From: Mytilus edulis
Lineage: Eukaryota > Mollusca > Bivalvia > Mytilida > Mytilidae
Direction of reading: 5' to 3'
Assembly (NCBI RefSeq): GCF_963676685.1
Contig: NC_092355.1
Coordinates: forward strand, 59,183,613-59,247,612
Length of the DNA stretch: 64,000 nucleotides
Shown: piece after piece, positions 1 through 12,629 of the stretch
Layout of the letters: each line of letters opens with the position of its first letter
Position numbering within the stretch: position 1 is the first letter of the stretch
Translations under genes and position numbers: made by a program
Notes under the pieces: model-generated
Databases searched by the model: none
Told to the model about the DNA's origin: nothing
The model's input: only the letters and a program-made list of their open reading frames with translations

Positions 1-344
1 GGAGGATGATACATAACAGGAGAAGCTTACCATGTGGACGCAAAATCAGTTGTTTGTTTGTTACTTTGATTTGATCTCAATTGATGACTGAGATTTGAAC
101 ATCAATTATCTGCTGTTTCTTAATACGAGTAATGTGCTTTTTACTAATGAACGAAATCATACACAACTTGAAAGGTGAAAAAGGGAAACACCATGAGACC
201 TCTGTTCTATTATCTAACAATCAATTTTGAAAAAAAATCATTTTAACCTTTTTTTTTCACAAACAAAGAAAACAAACATTACATATCAAAACGATACGAA
301 ACAAAACTATGAAATATTTCATGATATGATGGATTGATTGATTG
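1..344. other. Start of a duplicated lectin upstream block
   Basis: No gene is seen here. The stretch from about 79 to 190 (ending in 'cttgaaaggtgaaaaag') is closely matched upstream of the other lectin promoters, at about 39890-40000 and 14760-14880. The first bases resemble the sequence near 14685 ('gatgatacata'). It is therefore the distal upstream part of the CTL1 duplication unit, not unique intergenic DNA. Confidence 0.6.
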
Positions 345-535
345 ATGTTTAAGTTTCGTGGAGGTCAATTTTATTGATGGAGAAACCCGGAGTCCACGGA
401 AAGAACCACCTACCTCCAGACAATATATTGGAGTTAAGCGCACCTGACTCGTTTAAAATTCAAACCCACAACCTAAGTGTTGACAGGCTCATGATACATT
501 AGTTCGACTACATTTCGGTCATCGATGCCCCCTTT
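345..535 (-). repeat. tRNA-derived SINE-like repeat upstream of CTL1 promoter
   Basis: Read on the - strand, the copy has a degenerate tRNA-like head: an A-box-like stretch near 525 and a B-box-like 'ggtttgaatt' near 460. A core follows with 'ccgggtttctcc', then an A/T-rich end near 350. This core is common in molluscan SINEs. A diverged copy lies at the equivalent place before the CTL3 promoter (40081-40240), but none is seen before CTL2. The insertion therefore predates the split of the CTL1 and CTL3 upstream regions. Confidence 0.55.
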
Positions 536-699
536 TATGATATGACATTTAAAATATAATCTCTTCAATTAATGCTAACGATTGCGTGTCTATACGAGTC
601 TTTTTTAAGTAGTAATTACAATTACATGTTAAGCACTTCCTAAATCAAAAGATTAGTTAAATAAATGTTTAAGCACGTCTGAAGTAGAAGATAATATTT

Positions 700-760
700 A
701 TTGTTAGGTCTTCAAAGAAACAAATAATTTTAAGAACTCTTCAAGTACAATATAAAAACA
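700..760 (+). promoter_or_regulatory. CTL1 core promoter, TATA box 751-758
   Basis: A TATAAAAA box is preceded by a block ('aagaactcttcaagtacaa') that is nearly unchanged at the other four lectin promoters. Further upstream, 'gaagtagaagataa' (about 680) is also shared. Conservation of box, spacing and following leader exon among five paralogous copies is the evidence; no transcript data are available. Confidence 0.65.
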
Positions 761-777
761 TATGTTACGATCTGGCT

Positions 778-873
778 TGACTAGATTTTTGCCCAACATA
801 ACGTCGGGGAAGAGACAGAACTACGTTGTGAAAGAGAATTTGAGAAAAATCATCAATTAGTAATTGGCATTTG
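778..873 (+). other. CTL1 non-coding leader exon (5' UTR)
   Basis: The leader starts about 27 bases after the TATA box. It contains the shared block 'gagacagaa..cgttgt' and ends at a strong donor: 'ttg' followed by 'gtgagtactcg'. The same donor word occurs after promoters 2 (15545) and 4 (40546). The matching acceptor is 'ttatttag' just before the CTL1 start codon (exon from 2345). The exact transcription start is inferred. Confidence 0.55.
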
Positions 874-1364
874 GTGAGTACTCGTTTAATATATGGATGA
901 ACTATTCTTTAATGTAAAAGATAACGGAATAAATTGCAGTGTTTCATTATTTGTTCATATATAAAGGTACATTTATTGTATATTGGTATAGACAGAGAAG
1001 TAATCCAATTCCAAATTGTACAGAATCTCCAAGCCTTATAGACACTTTCGGAAATATCAAGATATGACGTTATATAGAATTGTTTAGTCTATACAGCAAT
1101 CAAGTTGATGTAAGGGCCAAATTTGGGACAAACTTTATGGATTGACGTAAGTTTGACTATACAGGAAATGTTCTACCAACAACTCACATATACGAGTCGA
1201 GCACACTGACATGTGCACAAAACCAACGAGTAGGTTTCAAGATAATCAATAACAGAAAACTAGTACAATTTGTTGTTCAATTTGATAAATTCGTTACAAA
1301 CTTATCCTTACGAGCTAACATATCTAACATATGATATGTAGAACGTTATTTAGAAGCTATCTAT

Positions 1365-2095
1365 TTATTTTTAATTCGGTTATTCTAGTATCAGTCCTTT
1401 TGCTGATATATTTCTTTACAACTAGAAATGTTTGAATTAGATATTTCAAGTTTCTTTCTTTAACATTTGTGTGTCGATAACTTAAGGACTTCCAAATATC
1501 AATTAAATTATAAAAATCGTGATCAGAGATTAAAATGATCGTTATCACTAACTCATATCAGATTATTTCAATTCTTGATATTGATTTTATTTTGTAATCT
1601 AGAAATTGTGATTAAAATCGTGTTTACTAATTTCGTTGCAAATCTCTTTAATTCGTGACATCAGATTAATTGTTTTTTTTTAAGGAATTGAAAAATCATG
1701 ATGCTGGATAAGAATCGATATCACAATTTTTTTTAATTCGTTATTACTTTGATTTCTTTGATATAACGGTTTAGTTTGTTATACCTAATCTTAAGAATTA
1801 GTTTAGCATGATCATCCATAGTAACAGATTTCTTTAGATAAATCGGTGTTCAGATTTCATTTTTTTTTTATAAAGATTATAATGAATTTTATTCGTTATC
1901 AAGAATGGTACAAATCTATGATAAAGAATTTGATTTGTGGCAATAATGGGAAAAATATGTAAGACATAATTCTACGGATTTGTAATCTCGAATCCGTGAT
2001 AACAATTTAAGATAAATGAAAATGTATGTCACAAATCATTATAACGATTGTAATCTCTGATCACAACTTTCTAATCGGTGCCCTCGAATTAAAAA
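1365..2095. repeat. AT-rich array of degenerate short motif in CTL1 intron 1
   Basis: This part of the leader intron repeats variants of 'aattcgtgat' and 'aatcgtgat(c)a', for example near 1516, 1608, 1653, 1735, 1840, 1892, 1985 and 2045, in both orientations. Spacing is irregular (45-100 bases). Part of it has a paralogous counterpart near 28180-28320 and 51450-51590. No coding function is seen. Confidence 0.4.
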
Positions 2096-2358
2096 CGCAG
2101 TTTTAAAGATACTAATTTGGCTTCCGTATGTTTCACATATATTGTTCAAAATTTAATTAGCAAATCAATTTGTGCAAATTGTTAAAGTGAATTACAAAAA
2201 TAAATCAATTAAATATAAAAAAAAATCATAACAACTAAGAATAGGTTATCAACGAGTCGCTGGCCAAGTTTCTTCGGTTAATTAACTACGTAGTATATGT
2301 TGTTCATCTTGAAAAAATCAATCTGTTTGTTTCTGTTTATTTAGAGCATAGACCAGTT

Positions 2359-5300
2359 ATGTTAGTAGTAACATCTATTCTTCTTGTTTGCATATGCAAA
2401 TATACAATGTGCTTACCGTGTTTGACTAATGAATCAAAGAAAAGCTTCAATGACACCAGAAAAGCTCTGACTGCTCTTGAAACATACATTGGAGAGACTA
2501 TTAATACCTTAGAGAGTAATTTGGGAACACTTAAAAGTGATGTTGGGAGCAAAATTAAGAATCTTAATGGTAAACTAAATGTTTTGGAGGATGATTTCAG
2601 TAGTAAGTCTCATTTTAAAAACATTTATATAAACATAACAACCATATATTATTGTTCACTATTTCATACAAACTGGTTGTTGAAAAGCAATTTCATTTGA
2701 CATATTGTTAAGATGACCTTGTCAGAAAACGCGCATCATAATATCCCATTTCTCTACAAAATCTCGCTATTTCATTGGTTGGCAGGCACCCCATACAGTA
2801 TATCATATTCTGATACATATCGACTGAATATGGATCTGATACCATAGTACAAGGTCAAATTCTCATCACGCCTTATTACACTTATTATCGCCAACCAAAG
2901 AAGTTTTTTTCAGAAGCGTTCATTTATTAAATGATATTGCATAAAATGTTCAACCGTACCAAAATATTGAATTGTTTTACATTTGTGGAATAGGTAATTA
3001 TATTGACAGTACAAATATGTCAGTTGTTCTATCACTTTTACACCATAGACATCAGCTGTAAAAATGTAAAAATAAACAAAACAGTACATGTATAATATTT
3101 GCGCAAAGAATTTGTGAAAATATTTATTATTACATGCATTACAATTGTTTTATTAGTTTGTCGACACTTCTTTTTTCTTTTTACTATTCCATGTCCATGG
3201 TAACATCATGGGAATGTCAATGTTATTAGCTGTTAATTAATTTACTGTATTTGATGGGTTATCAGAAACTAAACATGGCATAATCAAAGCGAAGATAAAG
3301 GTACTAAAGGGATATTCAAACTCATAGGTCGAAAACAAACGGTTGTTATTAGTTTTTTTCACCTAATATATTTTGCATATCTTCATGTATTTTCTCGCTG
3401 TGTTGAAGACCCATTAGTGGCCTTGGGGTTGTTTCGGCTCTTTGGTCAGGTTGCTGTCTCCTTGACACATTCCCCATTTCAATTCTAAATAAGAATTTGA
3501 ATTGGTATCTTTTTCTGTTTGTCGCTCAACGACACGTTACAATCAGTAGACAAAATATGATTAAGAAAAAGATAAACCACACATCAGATTATCATATTTT
3601 CTACTATGAAATATCAGCCGCATGAAAACAGATGAATATTTACGATATCTTAATGCAGAGAACTGATATCTGATATTTCGTTGATAGTGAAAAGTGAAAC
3701 GTGAATGCTCTTCACAAATTAAATAACAGTTATTTGTATTTCAGAGCAGCGGTGGTTGAAATACAATGGACATTGTTATTATTATGCAAACCAAAATTGT
3801 GATTGGTTCACAGCAGAGGTAGGTTAAAATTTTCATTTATCACTTATAAGTATGCTTGTTATATATAAAAATGTAATCATTTTGGTAGATAAAGTAATGT
3901 ACTGGTCTAACAAGTTGCTTGTCTGCATCCAAAGTGCAATGGTACCTTCAACTGTTCAAACATGGAAACAAAACTCTTACTATTCCTATGATCGTATTGA
4001 AGTAACCGTACTAAATTCTCAAAAGTGGTATATTAGGCAAAACAAAATACCTTATAGAAGTTTAACTATTTCTTTGTTCTGCCAAGTTTACGATTCTTTT
4101 CTATAGTTGTATCATATATAAGACTAGTCGTTTATAATTTAAAAGATTAAACCCAATCAAGTTCTCCTCAGTATAAATGGATAAGTATGTCGATAGATGT
4201 TAAGAACCAATTGGTCTGTCATCTAATTTGCCCTGAGTATGTAAGGAATTCTAATATTTTTTGTCAGTACCATTATAATTGCCTAACAAAAAGAAAAACG
4301 AAAAACAGGACGTTGACATAAGTGATGTTAAACTTGCATGGATGAATATTGAGAGTTGTTAACACGATTTGCAATTGAATATTAAAGAACCCACAAAAGT
4401 CTATTTTTAAAAGACAATTTTTAAATAGTTTAGAAAACGCTATTGCACACATGGTTTTAACATATAAGAAATTTATTCACATCATTACCATTTATCATAT
4501 AACCTTAAATGAACACACTACGTACATAAACAATGCCACTATTTATTTATATGATTACATTATTACAACCTTAGACTTAAGGTTTTAGTATATTTCGTTA
4601 ACAAATATCAAATATATTATTCAAATAATTTTATAAATTGTTTTACATATCAATTAAAATGTGAACATTCTTTTTGGTCAATGTTGAAATTTTTTTGCCC
4701 TCAAATCATTTATGTTCATTTTGTTTTACAGAAAAACAATGGCTAAGCCACAAATCAAGTTCCTGTTTTCCTTGATAATCGTTAGTTGACCTCTGTGTTT
4801 CTTCTCCGTATTTGTGTTGCTGTTTAGGGAGGGGTAATATTTTTTGTGAAACTTATTGACCTTATAAAACAAATGTTCTGTACTCAATCATAAAGCTGCA
4901 GCTTTTTGAAAAAAGATTATCGTAACTTACTTAACTGTATTTTTTTGTAGCGTCGATGCAGAGAAATTGGTGGATACATTCTGAAAGTGGACAATTCTTC
5001 CGAAAACACATGGATTTCTGATAACAAACCAAACAGTAGATGAATAATTTTTATTTTCGTAAAGAGTTGTAGTGTTGTCGGTTATTTTTGATTTTAAAAT
5101 CATACCGCATTTTGAAAAATATAAGGATAAAATAAAATACATGTGCCGTTTTCATACAGCTAAATATATGAACCACTTTAAATTTCTTTCATACAGACGT
5201 TAGGTTATTATCCTGACAATGTCGTAGTAATTACTTATAATAAGGATCACAAAATACTAATCCATTACAATGATTTATTATGGGTTGCACATTCCTCTTT

Positions 5301-7871
5301 CATTGTTTTCCTGCTATAAAATAAACCGAACACGCAGTAGCTAAGCAATTAGTCATTTAGAAATAACATATCATACACGAGCAAATTGTCCCGGTAAGAC
5401 AGAAACAAAACAACAATAGTCGTATCATGTGTGCATGTGAATATAGACGTACTATGTAATGGATTATCACCACGAAATTGAAATGAATTCAATGAAGGCA
5501 TGTTGGTGTGAAAATCATTGAAATGTTTAATCGGCGAAGATTTTTCTTTTGCATGTGTGGGACTAAAGAATAAATAAATACTTGTGAGAAATATCGTAGT
5601 TCATAAGGAACAATATATATGTACTGTTTTCAATTTTAATCGGTTGGGTGAAAATTTGTCTTTTTATTTTACCGTAATAATAGAGCTTTGCATAACATTG
5701 TTGAACTATCCACCAAAGTGACGTATAGCATGCATACGTATTTAAAATGAAATACAGAAACATACATGCATGATACACTGATAAACGAAACATCAAGAAA
5801 TTAAGAATGACTAAATGCATGTACAAGAAGGGACTCACCTTTTTATCAATACATTTAATGAATATACACGCAAAACAATTAATCAAAAATTCAGGAAGTT
5901 TATCTCTGGCGAATATAAAGTATATTTCATTAATCCACTGTGAAATGGTCTGCCATTTCCATTTTTCTCCAAACAAAGCATGGTTGGTTACATGTTCGTA
6001 ATTTACTTACAAATTTGGGATTTATTTTTCAAAATCAAGTAAACTGAATCAGAAAAAAAAATCACACTAGCCTAAGTCGAATACCTAAAACTTGCGGAAC
6101 GATATGAATAGTGAACATGACAGTTTATAACACAAACTCATTTGCCATAAAGATCGAGCAACATATTTAGTATGTAATTTGGTTATTTTTGTAGTTAAGT
6201 ACGGTTTCATTTCGAGTACAACGTTAATTCATCGCGTCTAATGAGTAAAAGAAAAGGCAGGATGAGCAACTTGGCCAAAAAAAAAGGCGGGATGACGATT
6301 TATGATCATCTATGTACAAAATAAATTAAGATAAACTAATAAAAAAAAAGTCAGGACCGAACAGACTGAAAAAGAAAAAGACAGGGCAGAGATTACAACT
6401 AAACAAAATGCAGGACAAAATGTTTTATCCAAGTCCCCAAACCCCAATCAAAATAAAATGGTGGTTCCTTTAATCCAGAACCAATTTAGAGGAGACAGTT
6501 GAATTAAATATTTCGACGTGAGTTTACAGTTTAAAATTTTACTATTCCACAAATTATAAAATCAATGAATTTTACATTCACATGTATAAAAGCTAGAACT
6601 GCCATGGGATAATCTAGAACACAAGAATGTACGTGAACACGTAGATGGAAATTTTTAACGATCTTGACAGGCTACATGAATACTGATCAGTCCATTCAAC
6701 TTTATAGTACGCGTGTTCTATTTTCGCAGGTGAGCGGTCGAAGGTTTGAATCGACAAATGACAACGATCGTTTCTTTACGTGTTGATCCAATAAAGTTGT
6801 GTTTACTGACTATGTCGTGGCACCTTTCGCTAAACTTGATTGCAGTTGAGTGTAAAGGTATATTGAAGTGTAACTTTTCCATCTTATTTGTATGTTTTTA
6901 TTAAAATATCAATAGACATTGTTTATTTTGTAGAAAATGCTTTTTACTGGATTGGATTGACAGACCTGAAGGAAGGAGATTGGCGTTGGACTTTCGACCA
7001 GTCACGCCCGACGTACAAGCCATGGCAAAGTGGCTTTGGTGCAAGAGGAATCGTATATAATTGTGGTGCTTACAATTATGGATCAAGTTATTTCAGACTT
7101 TGGATTGATTGGGATTGCTCGTCGAACATTTACTACATCTGCGAAAGTAACTTTTGTAAGTAAACTTGCTGTATCACTACACGTTTCATATAGAGAGAAA
7201 CTATTATTAAATAGAAAATTTAAAAGATATATAAAAAATATGTTAAAAACATATAAGGAAATAACCAAGAGAAAATACACGTTAAGGCATATAAGATTAT
7301 AAACACTATAGAAACTAAATACTAAGGTACAAACATTCCATCTAATTGAAAACCTGATGTAAAGTGAACACACCTGCTTCGGAATGGCAATTAATTATCA
7401 TTCCGGAGATAAATCTCATGGTGTTGCTCGTGACATTAAGATTTATAAAGAAGTTATATTCAGAACCGAAAAAAATAAAGTGTAATGGAATGGGTTTGGA
7501 CTAACAATGCATCAACATATTTGTAGTCTCTTATAAAACAGATATTACTGCACGATCAACCAATTTTTTATAAAGAATCTCTTATTGAGTTCGAAAGAGA
7601 CGGTTAAAGAATTGTAAGACTTAGTCCAAACAGATGTGTTGCAGTGATGTCAATTCATTTAAAGGGAAAGATCGTAAGGGAAATTTAATTGTTTTTTTTT
7701 TTGTTTTTTTTTCATCTTTGCATTATGGAGAAAATTAGAATAATATATTATTCGATAGGGTTCATGGCGTATACACAATTCATCATTATTATATATTTTT
7801 CTGCATGCTGTTATGGAGAGGTATAATCATATGATGACAGGATTATGATTTTTACTTTTTCAGGTTTTTAA
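2359..7871 (+). CDS. CTL1: secreted C-type lectin, five coding exons
   Basis: Coding exons are 2359-2602, 3745-3818, 4951-5035, 6934-7155 and 7864-7871; phases fit throughout and give 210 residues. Residues 1-18 (MLVVTSILLVCIC...) form a signal peptide. About 25-80 is a heptad-like coiled coil, suggesting oligomers. The lectin domain follows: 'GHCYYYA', then 'RRCREIGGY' and the hallmark 'WIGLTD..EGDWRW' in exon 4, 'NCG', 'WID.DC' and 'YICE'. The EPN/QPD sugar-specificity motif is absent and WND is replaced by WID, so calcium-dependent mannose or galactose binding is not predicted by rule. The last exon only completes a Cys codon and adds Phe. The exon 3 donor (GTAGAT) is weak compared with the paralogs. 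A possible poly(A) signal is ATTAAA at 7910. The likely role is extracellular recognition, perhaps immune; the ligand is unknown. No more specific gene name is recognised. Confidence 0.82.
3298..3490 (-). repeat. Short repeat fragments in CTL1 intron (PLE tail and another repeat)
   Basis: Bases 3298-3345 ('gggatattcaaactcata..cgaaaaca') match the reverse complement of the last ~50 bases of the Penelope-like copy at 55738-55800, so this is a very short truncated tail. Bases 3400-3490 ('ggttgctgtctccttgacacattccccattt') are a separate dispersed repeat typical of mussel DNA. Both lie within the intron between CTL1 exons 1 and 2. Confidence 0.45.
6250..6420 (+). repeat. Degenerate ~30-bp minisatellite in CTL1 intron 3
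   Basis: A-runs followed by 'ggcagg'-like words recur with starts at 6256, 6286, 6350, 6380 and 6409. The spacings are 30, 64, 30 and 29 bases, so one unit near 6318 has decayed. The array is purine-rich and lies in the intron before exon 4. It is not coding. Confidence 0.5.
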
Positions 7872-8625
7872 AGTTAAGAAAGCAGAGATGAAGATATTTT
7901 TTTTGTCTGATTAAAATTAGTTTGTACATGTTGTACAATACTGAGTTAATTATCATTTTTCTGGTCGAATTGTTAGTTAGCTGCTGTTTTTGTATGATAC
8001 ATTCCTAAGAGGGGGTTCTCAATTGGTAATCATAAATCTTAATAAAAAAAATGACATACAGCAGGCCTTAAATATCCACACAGAAAACTAACGATTTAGC
8101 ACCAAGAACCTTACATAAAACTGTTTTGAATTCATGTGCTACGAAATATGTTTCAATTATAGCTTCATTAATGGCCTTTGACGGAATTGTGGCAAAACAA
8201 TTGCTAATGATCCAATTATCTACCAGATTTCCTGTGACAAAAATGAATGAAATGACGAGTCGTCATACGATCTTCAACTATGAGAAATCTCTTAACCGTA
8301 TTTCAACTTTAACTTATACAATACAATTAACGAATAAACAAATAACAAATAAACAAATATGACAGACATAATAAATCAACGACAACTACTGAATTACTGT
8401 TCCTGACATATTATTTCATTTGATAAAGATATGGAGAGGTTAGATGTCAAAGGATCTGTAATCCAATAATATACGGACATTGCTAATCATGATCGTTTTT
8501 GGATCGAAAGAGACCTTACAAATATTTTCTTGAAATATTTTCTCAGTGTCATGAAAACCAAAGAACGAATTATAAATTGGGAATACAAGTAACAACTATA
8601 CTTCATAAAGTATACAAGTTTCTTT
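7872..8625. other. CTL1 3' flank, no gene seen
   Basis: This AT-rich sequence follows the CTL1 stop and contains the putative ATTAAA signal. The stretch about 8330-8410 ('aacaaatatgacagac..caacgacaactactgaat') resembles part of a dispersed repeat also seen at 49850-49900. No convincing reading frame is present. Confidence 0.4.
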
Positions 8626-8629
8626 TCAT

Positions 8630-8710
8630 AAAATAGAGTGAAGCACGACGGCTGTCACATGAGGAGCAGGATCTAGTCCCCTTTCCAGAGAACAGGATAA
8701 CACCACGTAT
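8630..8710 (+). repeat. Penelope-like element tail fragment
   Basis: 'gcacgacggctgtcacatgaggagcaggatct' matches the sequence just after the reverse-transcriptase region of the copy at 55570-55610 ('acacgacgggtgccacatgtggagcaggatct'). It is a small degraded fragment with no coding capacity. Confidence 0.5.
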
Positions 8711-9369
8711 ATATAGACAATGATAGTGCATTGCCTTGACATATGAACGATATAAGGATGAGGCTTAAAAAGTAGAAATGCCATGCTCTTCCGAGCTTTT
8801 TCCCCGTTTGGGGCCGAATCCTTATATCTTTGATATGTCAAGTCAATGTACTATTATTGTCTTTATACTGCAATCTAAAAACATTTTCAATTGTTGTTTA
8901 ATGTGTTAATGTTGTTTATTTGATTTAAATACTAGTATTGGGGAAAACCCCCTTTTATAAGGCCTCATATCATGCAGGCGAAGACATATACAACACGATG
9001 AAATGTACATTGATGGTGAACGAATTCGGTTGAATATGGACTAAAATATCAACAATAAGCATAAAGCATAATGACTTATAAGGTTGCAAACAAAAAATAT
9101 TAACAAGTGAAATAAGTTGTTTTCAAAAATTGTAAAAGAAACACGGTTGAGTCGTTCCACGCATCGTTGTATACCTTGGAAACAAGAAAAGGTTGAAGAG
9201 GTTGTATGAATAATTAAATATATTTTTGGCAACTGGTTTTGAATAATGATGAGAAAAAGTGATATCGGGTCAGTGACTGTATATGACGTAGAAATATACA
9301 GTCAACGCATGTTGACTGCTCAAATAGAACGAGTGCAATATAAAAGATGGTTTCGTAGCGCTCAGTATT

Positions 9370-9510
9370 TACTTTTCTATGGTGTGTTTTGTGTATTGTT
9401 GTTTGCCTTTTTGTCGTTTTTCGTTTTTGTAAATTCATTGTCAATTTGTATTTTTTCAACCTATGAGTTTTTATATTCCTTTTGGTATCTTACGTTACTT
9501 GAGGTTAATA
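9370..9510 (+). repeat. 5'-truncated Penelope-like 3' tail
   Basis: The run from 'tttctatggtgtgttttgtgtattgttg' to 'ccttttggtatctta' aligns with the 3' end of the element at 55671-55790 ('tttctatgttgtgtcatgtgtactattg' through 'cctttggtatctttcg'). The apparent 91-codon frame across it is a reading of this tail, not a gene. Confidence 0.5.
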
Positions 9511-9548
9511 TTTTTTTTTAATTATTTGTTCTGCATTCTTAAGAAATC

Positions 9549-10090
9549 TTTGTCGTCGTCGGTCGTCGTCGTCGTCAGTAAACTTTCACAAAAATCGTCT
9601 CTGAAACTGCTGAGCTAAATTCAACCAAACTTGGCCTAACTCATCGTTAGGGTATATAGTCACAAATATAATGCCGATGACCCCGTCCATCAACCAAGAT
9701 GACCGCCATGGCAAATAATAGAACATTAAGATAAAATGTATTGTTTTGTCATCATCCCTGAAACTAACGCATTTATAGCAAATCTGACAGATTATATGTT
9801 CATCAGGTCAAGATCCATCTGCCCTGTAATATTTAGACAAATCGGACAACCCGTTGTTGTGTTACTGCCCCTGAATTTGTAATTTTAAGGAAATTTTGAT
9901 GTTTTTGCTTATTATCTAAAATGTGAGAATAGATAGCGATAAAATGTAAACAGCAAAATTGTTCAGCAAAGTAAGATCTACAAATAAGTCAACAACACCA
10001 AATTGTTTATTGACCCCTTAAGGAGTTATTGTTCTTTATAGTAAATTTTTAACAATTTTTCGTATATTTGTAACGTAATTCAAAGATGAG
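9549..10090 (+). repeat. GTC microsatellite plus dispersed repeat
   Basis: A (GTC)n-like tract (about 9551-9578) is followed by roughly 500 bases that read like a diverged dispersed element ('gaccccttaaggagttattg' near 10013). No frame is maintained. The combination of a 'cgtcgtcgtc' start and this follow-on is common in mussel DNA by recollection; it was not checked by search. Confidence 0.4.
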
Positions 10091-10264
10091 TAGACTATGA
10101 CTCTTTATAGGAGTGATTACCCTTTAATGAGTTTTTTTTATATCCTTTTTGTATTTTGAACAAAAACTAAAAAAGATAGAGAAAAACTTAACATGTTAAT
10201 TAAATGATCAGTAATACAAGTTCAACCAAACAGATAGTTTTCATGAATTATATTCCTGTCTACA

Positions 10265-10520
10265 ATGTTATAGAAAAAAGAAAAATTACAAAAATACTTA
10301 ACTCTGAGAAAAATACAAATCATAAAGTTCCTAATCAAATGGCAAAACAAAATGGCAAAACACATCAAACGAACGGACAGCAACTGTCATATTCCTGACT
10401 TGGTACAAGCATTTTCAATTGTAGAAAATGGTGGATTGAACCTGATTATACCGTCAAATCTCTCACTTGTATGACAGTCGTATCATTTGTAGAGTGTCCT
10501 TTGTATAATATGCTCATAGA
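10265..10520 (-). repeat. Family-1 Penelope-like 3' tail, 5'-truncated
   Basis: The sequence is the reverse complement of the tail seen at 39540-39790: 'aaaaatacttaactctgag' at one end, then 'catcaaacgaacgga..aactgtcatattcctgacttgg', then 'ctcacttgtatgacagtcg'. The same tail follows Penelope-like coding remnants at 24.5-25.1 and 48.0-48.6 kb, which identifies its source. Confidence 0.6.
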
Positions 10521-11829
10521 CCAAGGTGAGCGACACAGGCTCTTTAGATCCTCTAGTTGTTATTCTTTTGGGGTGTACATGCCTTGACCAAACTATATAT
10601 TATTAGTTAAATAAATCCTTTCGTTTGGATTTAGTGGTATTTATATTTTGACGTTGTCATGGGGAGTCCAAGCATGCACTCATAGATGTTGCAATTTATT
10701 AGGAAATAAAATATACATTTTAGAATGCTTCGGCCGATCAAAATTATGGGATCATATGAAATGTCTATGTAATGTGAATATCTATTATTTAAAACATGAT
10801 ATGTTTCGGAGAGTATATTGAGTCGTTGGATGTACTTAAAAAAAAAAAACGTAATAATTGAACGAAAACATTTTTTTTTTCTTCAGAATTTTGATTACCG
10901 TTTAGACGTAAACATATATGCCATCTTTGTGATCGTGGTGTGCCGAAGTGGATTTTCACTGATTGTGCATATTGTTCTGTACGGTATGTGGTTTGCTAGA
11001 TGGCTAGGACCATACCGTGACTTAGAGTTGCTTAAGCCTATGTAGTTTGGTCTCATGTTGTAAGTTTTATCATTGGCAATAATACTACCTCTCATTATTT
11101 ATTATCTCAAAACTGACACCTAGAACGAAAGTTTTTCTTGTACATCTGGGTCGATTCATAGTTAAGACACATTATATGATATGATACATATGATGTATAA
11201 TCATACCATTACTGATTGCAACTTGTTTGTTTAAGAAATATATGTGCACTACGAGTAAAATGCAAGGAAATATTTGTTTATACAAAACAAAATGTTTTCA
11301 TTTATAAAGTGCTTTAATCGGATATTCCGCATTATCTATCAACTTGTAAAACAAAATATAACGTCATCAATACTAAATAATTAACAAAGACTATATAGAA
11401 AAGTACTTAACGACACGGGATACACCGTTTGTCTCATAATCACTCCTCACTTGGTGATCTCCATTAGTAGCTCTGACTATATCCATGTCCCCCAGCAATG
11501 ACATAGATCCATTGCTAGTAAAGGGAAACAACGCTTTATAAATATCGTGTGCCAAAGATATTTTGTGGATACACCTGCATCAGTAGCGTTTAAATATAAA
11601 CAGTTCAATTGATATTTTGTAGTGTGTCTTTTTGTGTTGTGATGTTACACTATTTTTTCAGATAAGGATGAAGGTTGGTACCCATTCAAACTGTTAAACC
11701 CGCTGCATTTGTTGCATCTGTCTTAAGTCGGAAATCTGATGTTCAGTAGTTTTCGTTTGTTGATGTGATCGTAAGTGTTTCTCGTTTTACGTTTTAATAA
11801 AAATTATACCGTTGTTTTTCCATTCGAAT
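10521..11829. other. Intergenic stretch, only small repeat fragments
   Basis: No gene is supported. About 10505-10560 ('gaccaaggtgagcgacacaggctcttta') is a dispersed repeat motif. About 11440-11600 weakly resembles 13480-13590 ('gctagtaaa..aaca'), as expected for diverged paralogous flank. The frames near 10818-11095 show no domain or family signal. Confidence 0.35.
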
Positions 11830-12000
11830 GGTTTTATATTGGTAATTTTTGGGGGCCTTTATAACTTGCTGTTCTGTGTGAGCCAAGGCTTCGTGTTGAA
11901 GACCGTACTTTGACCTATAATGGTTTACTTTCACAAATTGTGACTTGGATTGAGAGTTGTCTCATTGTCACTCATGCCACATAACACAATCTAAATCAGG
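11830..12000 (-). repeat. Dispersed repeat C fragment
   Basis: 'ggggcctttataacttgctgttc..gtgagccaaggcttcgtgttgaagaccgtactttgacctataatgg' is the reverse complement of the repeat at 56330-56460 ('gtcaaggtacggttttcaacacggagcc..gctataaagggcccc'). It also shares the 'gagttgtctcattg' end. Confidence 0.55.
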
Positions 12001-12629
12001 TATACAAAATTGTAATCGGTAGGCGTATTATGACCTAGAAAGTGTAAAATCAACCCTATATTATAAAATATCAATTAAAATTTAGGGAGAGATGTCTTTA
12101 ACTCGCATGACGGCCTTGAACAATTCTAGCATTGCATTCATATTCCGGACGAGCAAAAAATAACAATGAATCCAATTAGTGAGTTCTTCCTATTTAGGGC
12201 AATCGTAAAATAAAAGACTTTCATTTATAACTTTTAATTTGATAAAGATTAAACGTTTGATAAGACGGAAACGTTTGGTTTTCAAAATTTTTGAATGACA
12301 TAAAAAGATAAATTGTATCTGACAAAGATATCAGTAATAGTTTAGCATTTTACAGTGAATTCTTTTTAAAATTTAGTGGTCTAACGGTACAAGTATATTA
12401 TCCATTTGGGTTCAATCATAGAAAGGAAAAGTTGGAAAAATGCCAAACAAACATCATGCAAGTCACCTTTCTTAACGAACGTGACTGTTTAGTTTAAGTA
12501 CCGCACGGCTGAAAGGACATTTCTCTCTTTTGGCGGACTGTAGAATTCTAATTAACTACATGTTTGTAACGTATGGTTGCACTGTGCTAGGTTTAAGGGC
12601 TATAGTCCAAGGCTTCATGGTTGGCGGTT

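Noticed and set aside
345..535. A real tRNA gene on the - strand
   Set aside because: Box-like words are present but degenerate and no cloverleaf can be drawn; it continues into a SINE-type core.
9246..9521. 91-codon hydrophobic frame that looks like a membrane peptide
   Set aside because: Its second half is a reading of a degraded Penelope-like 3' tail, so the hydrophobicity comes from T-rich repeat DNA.
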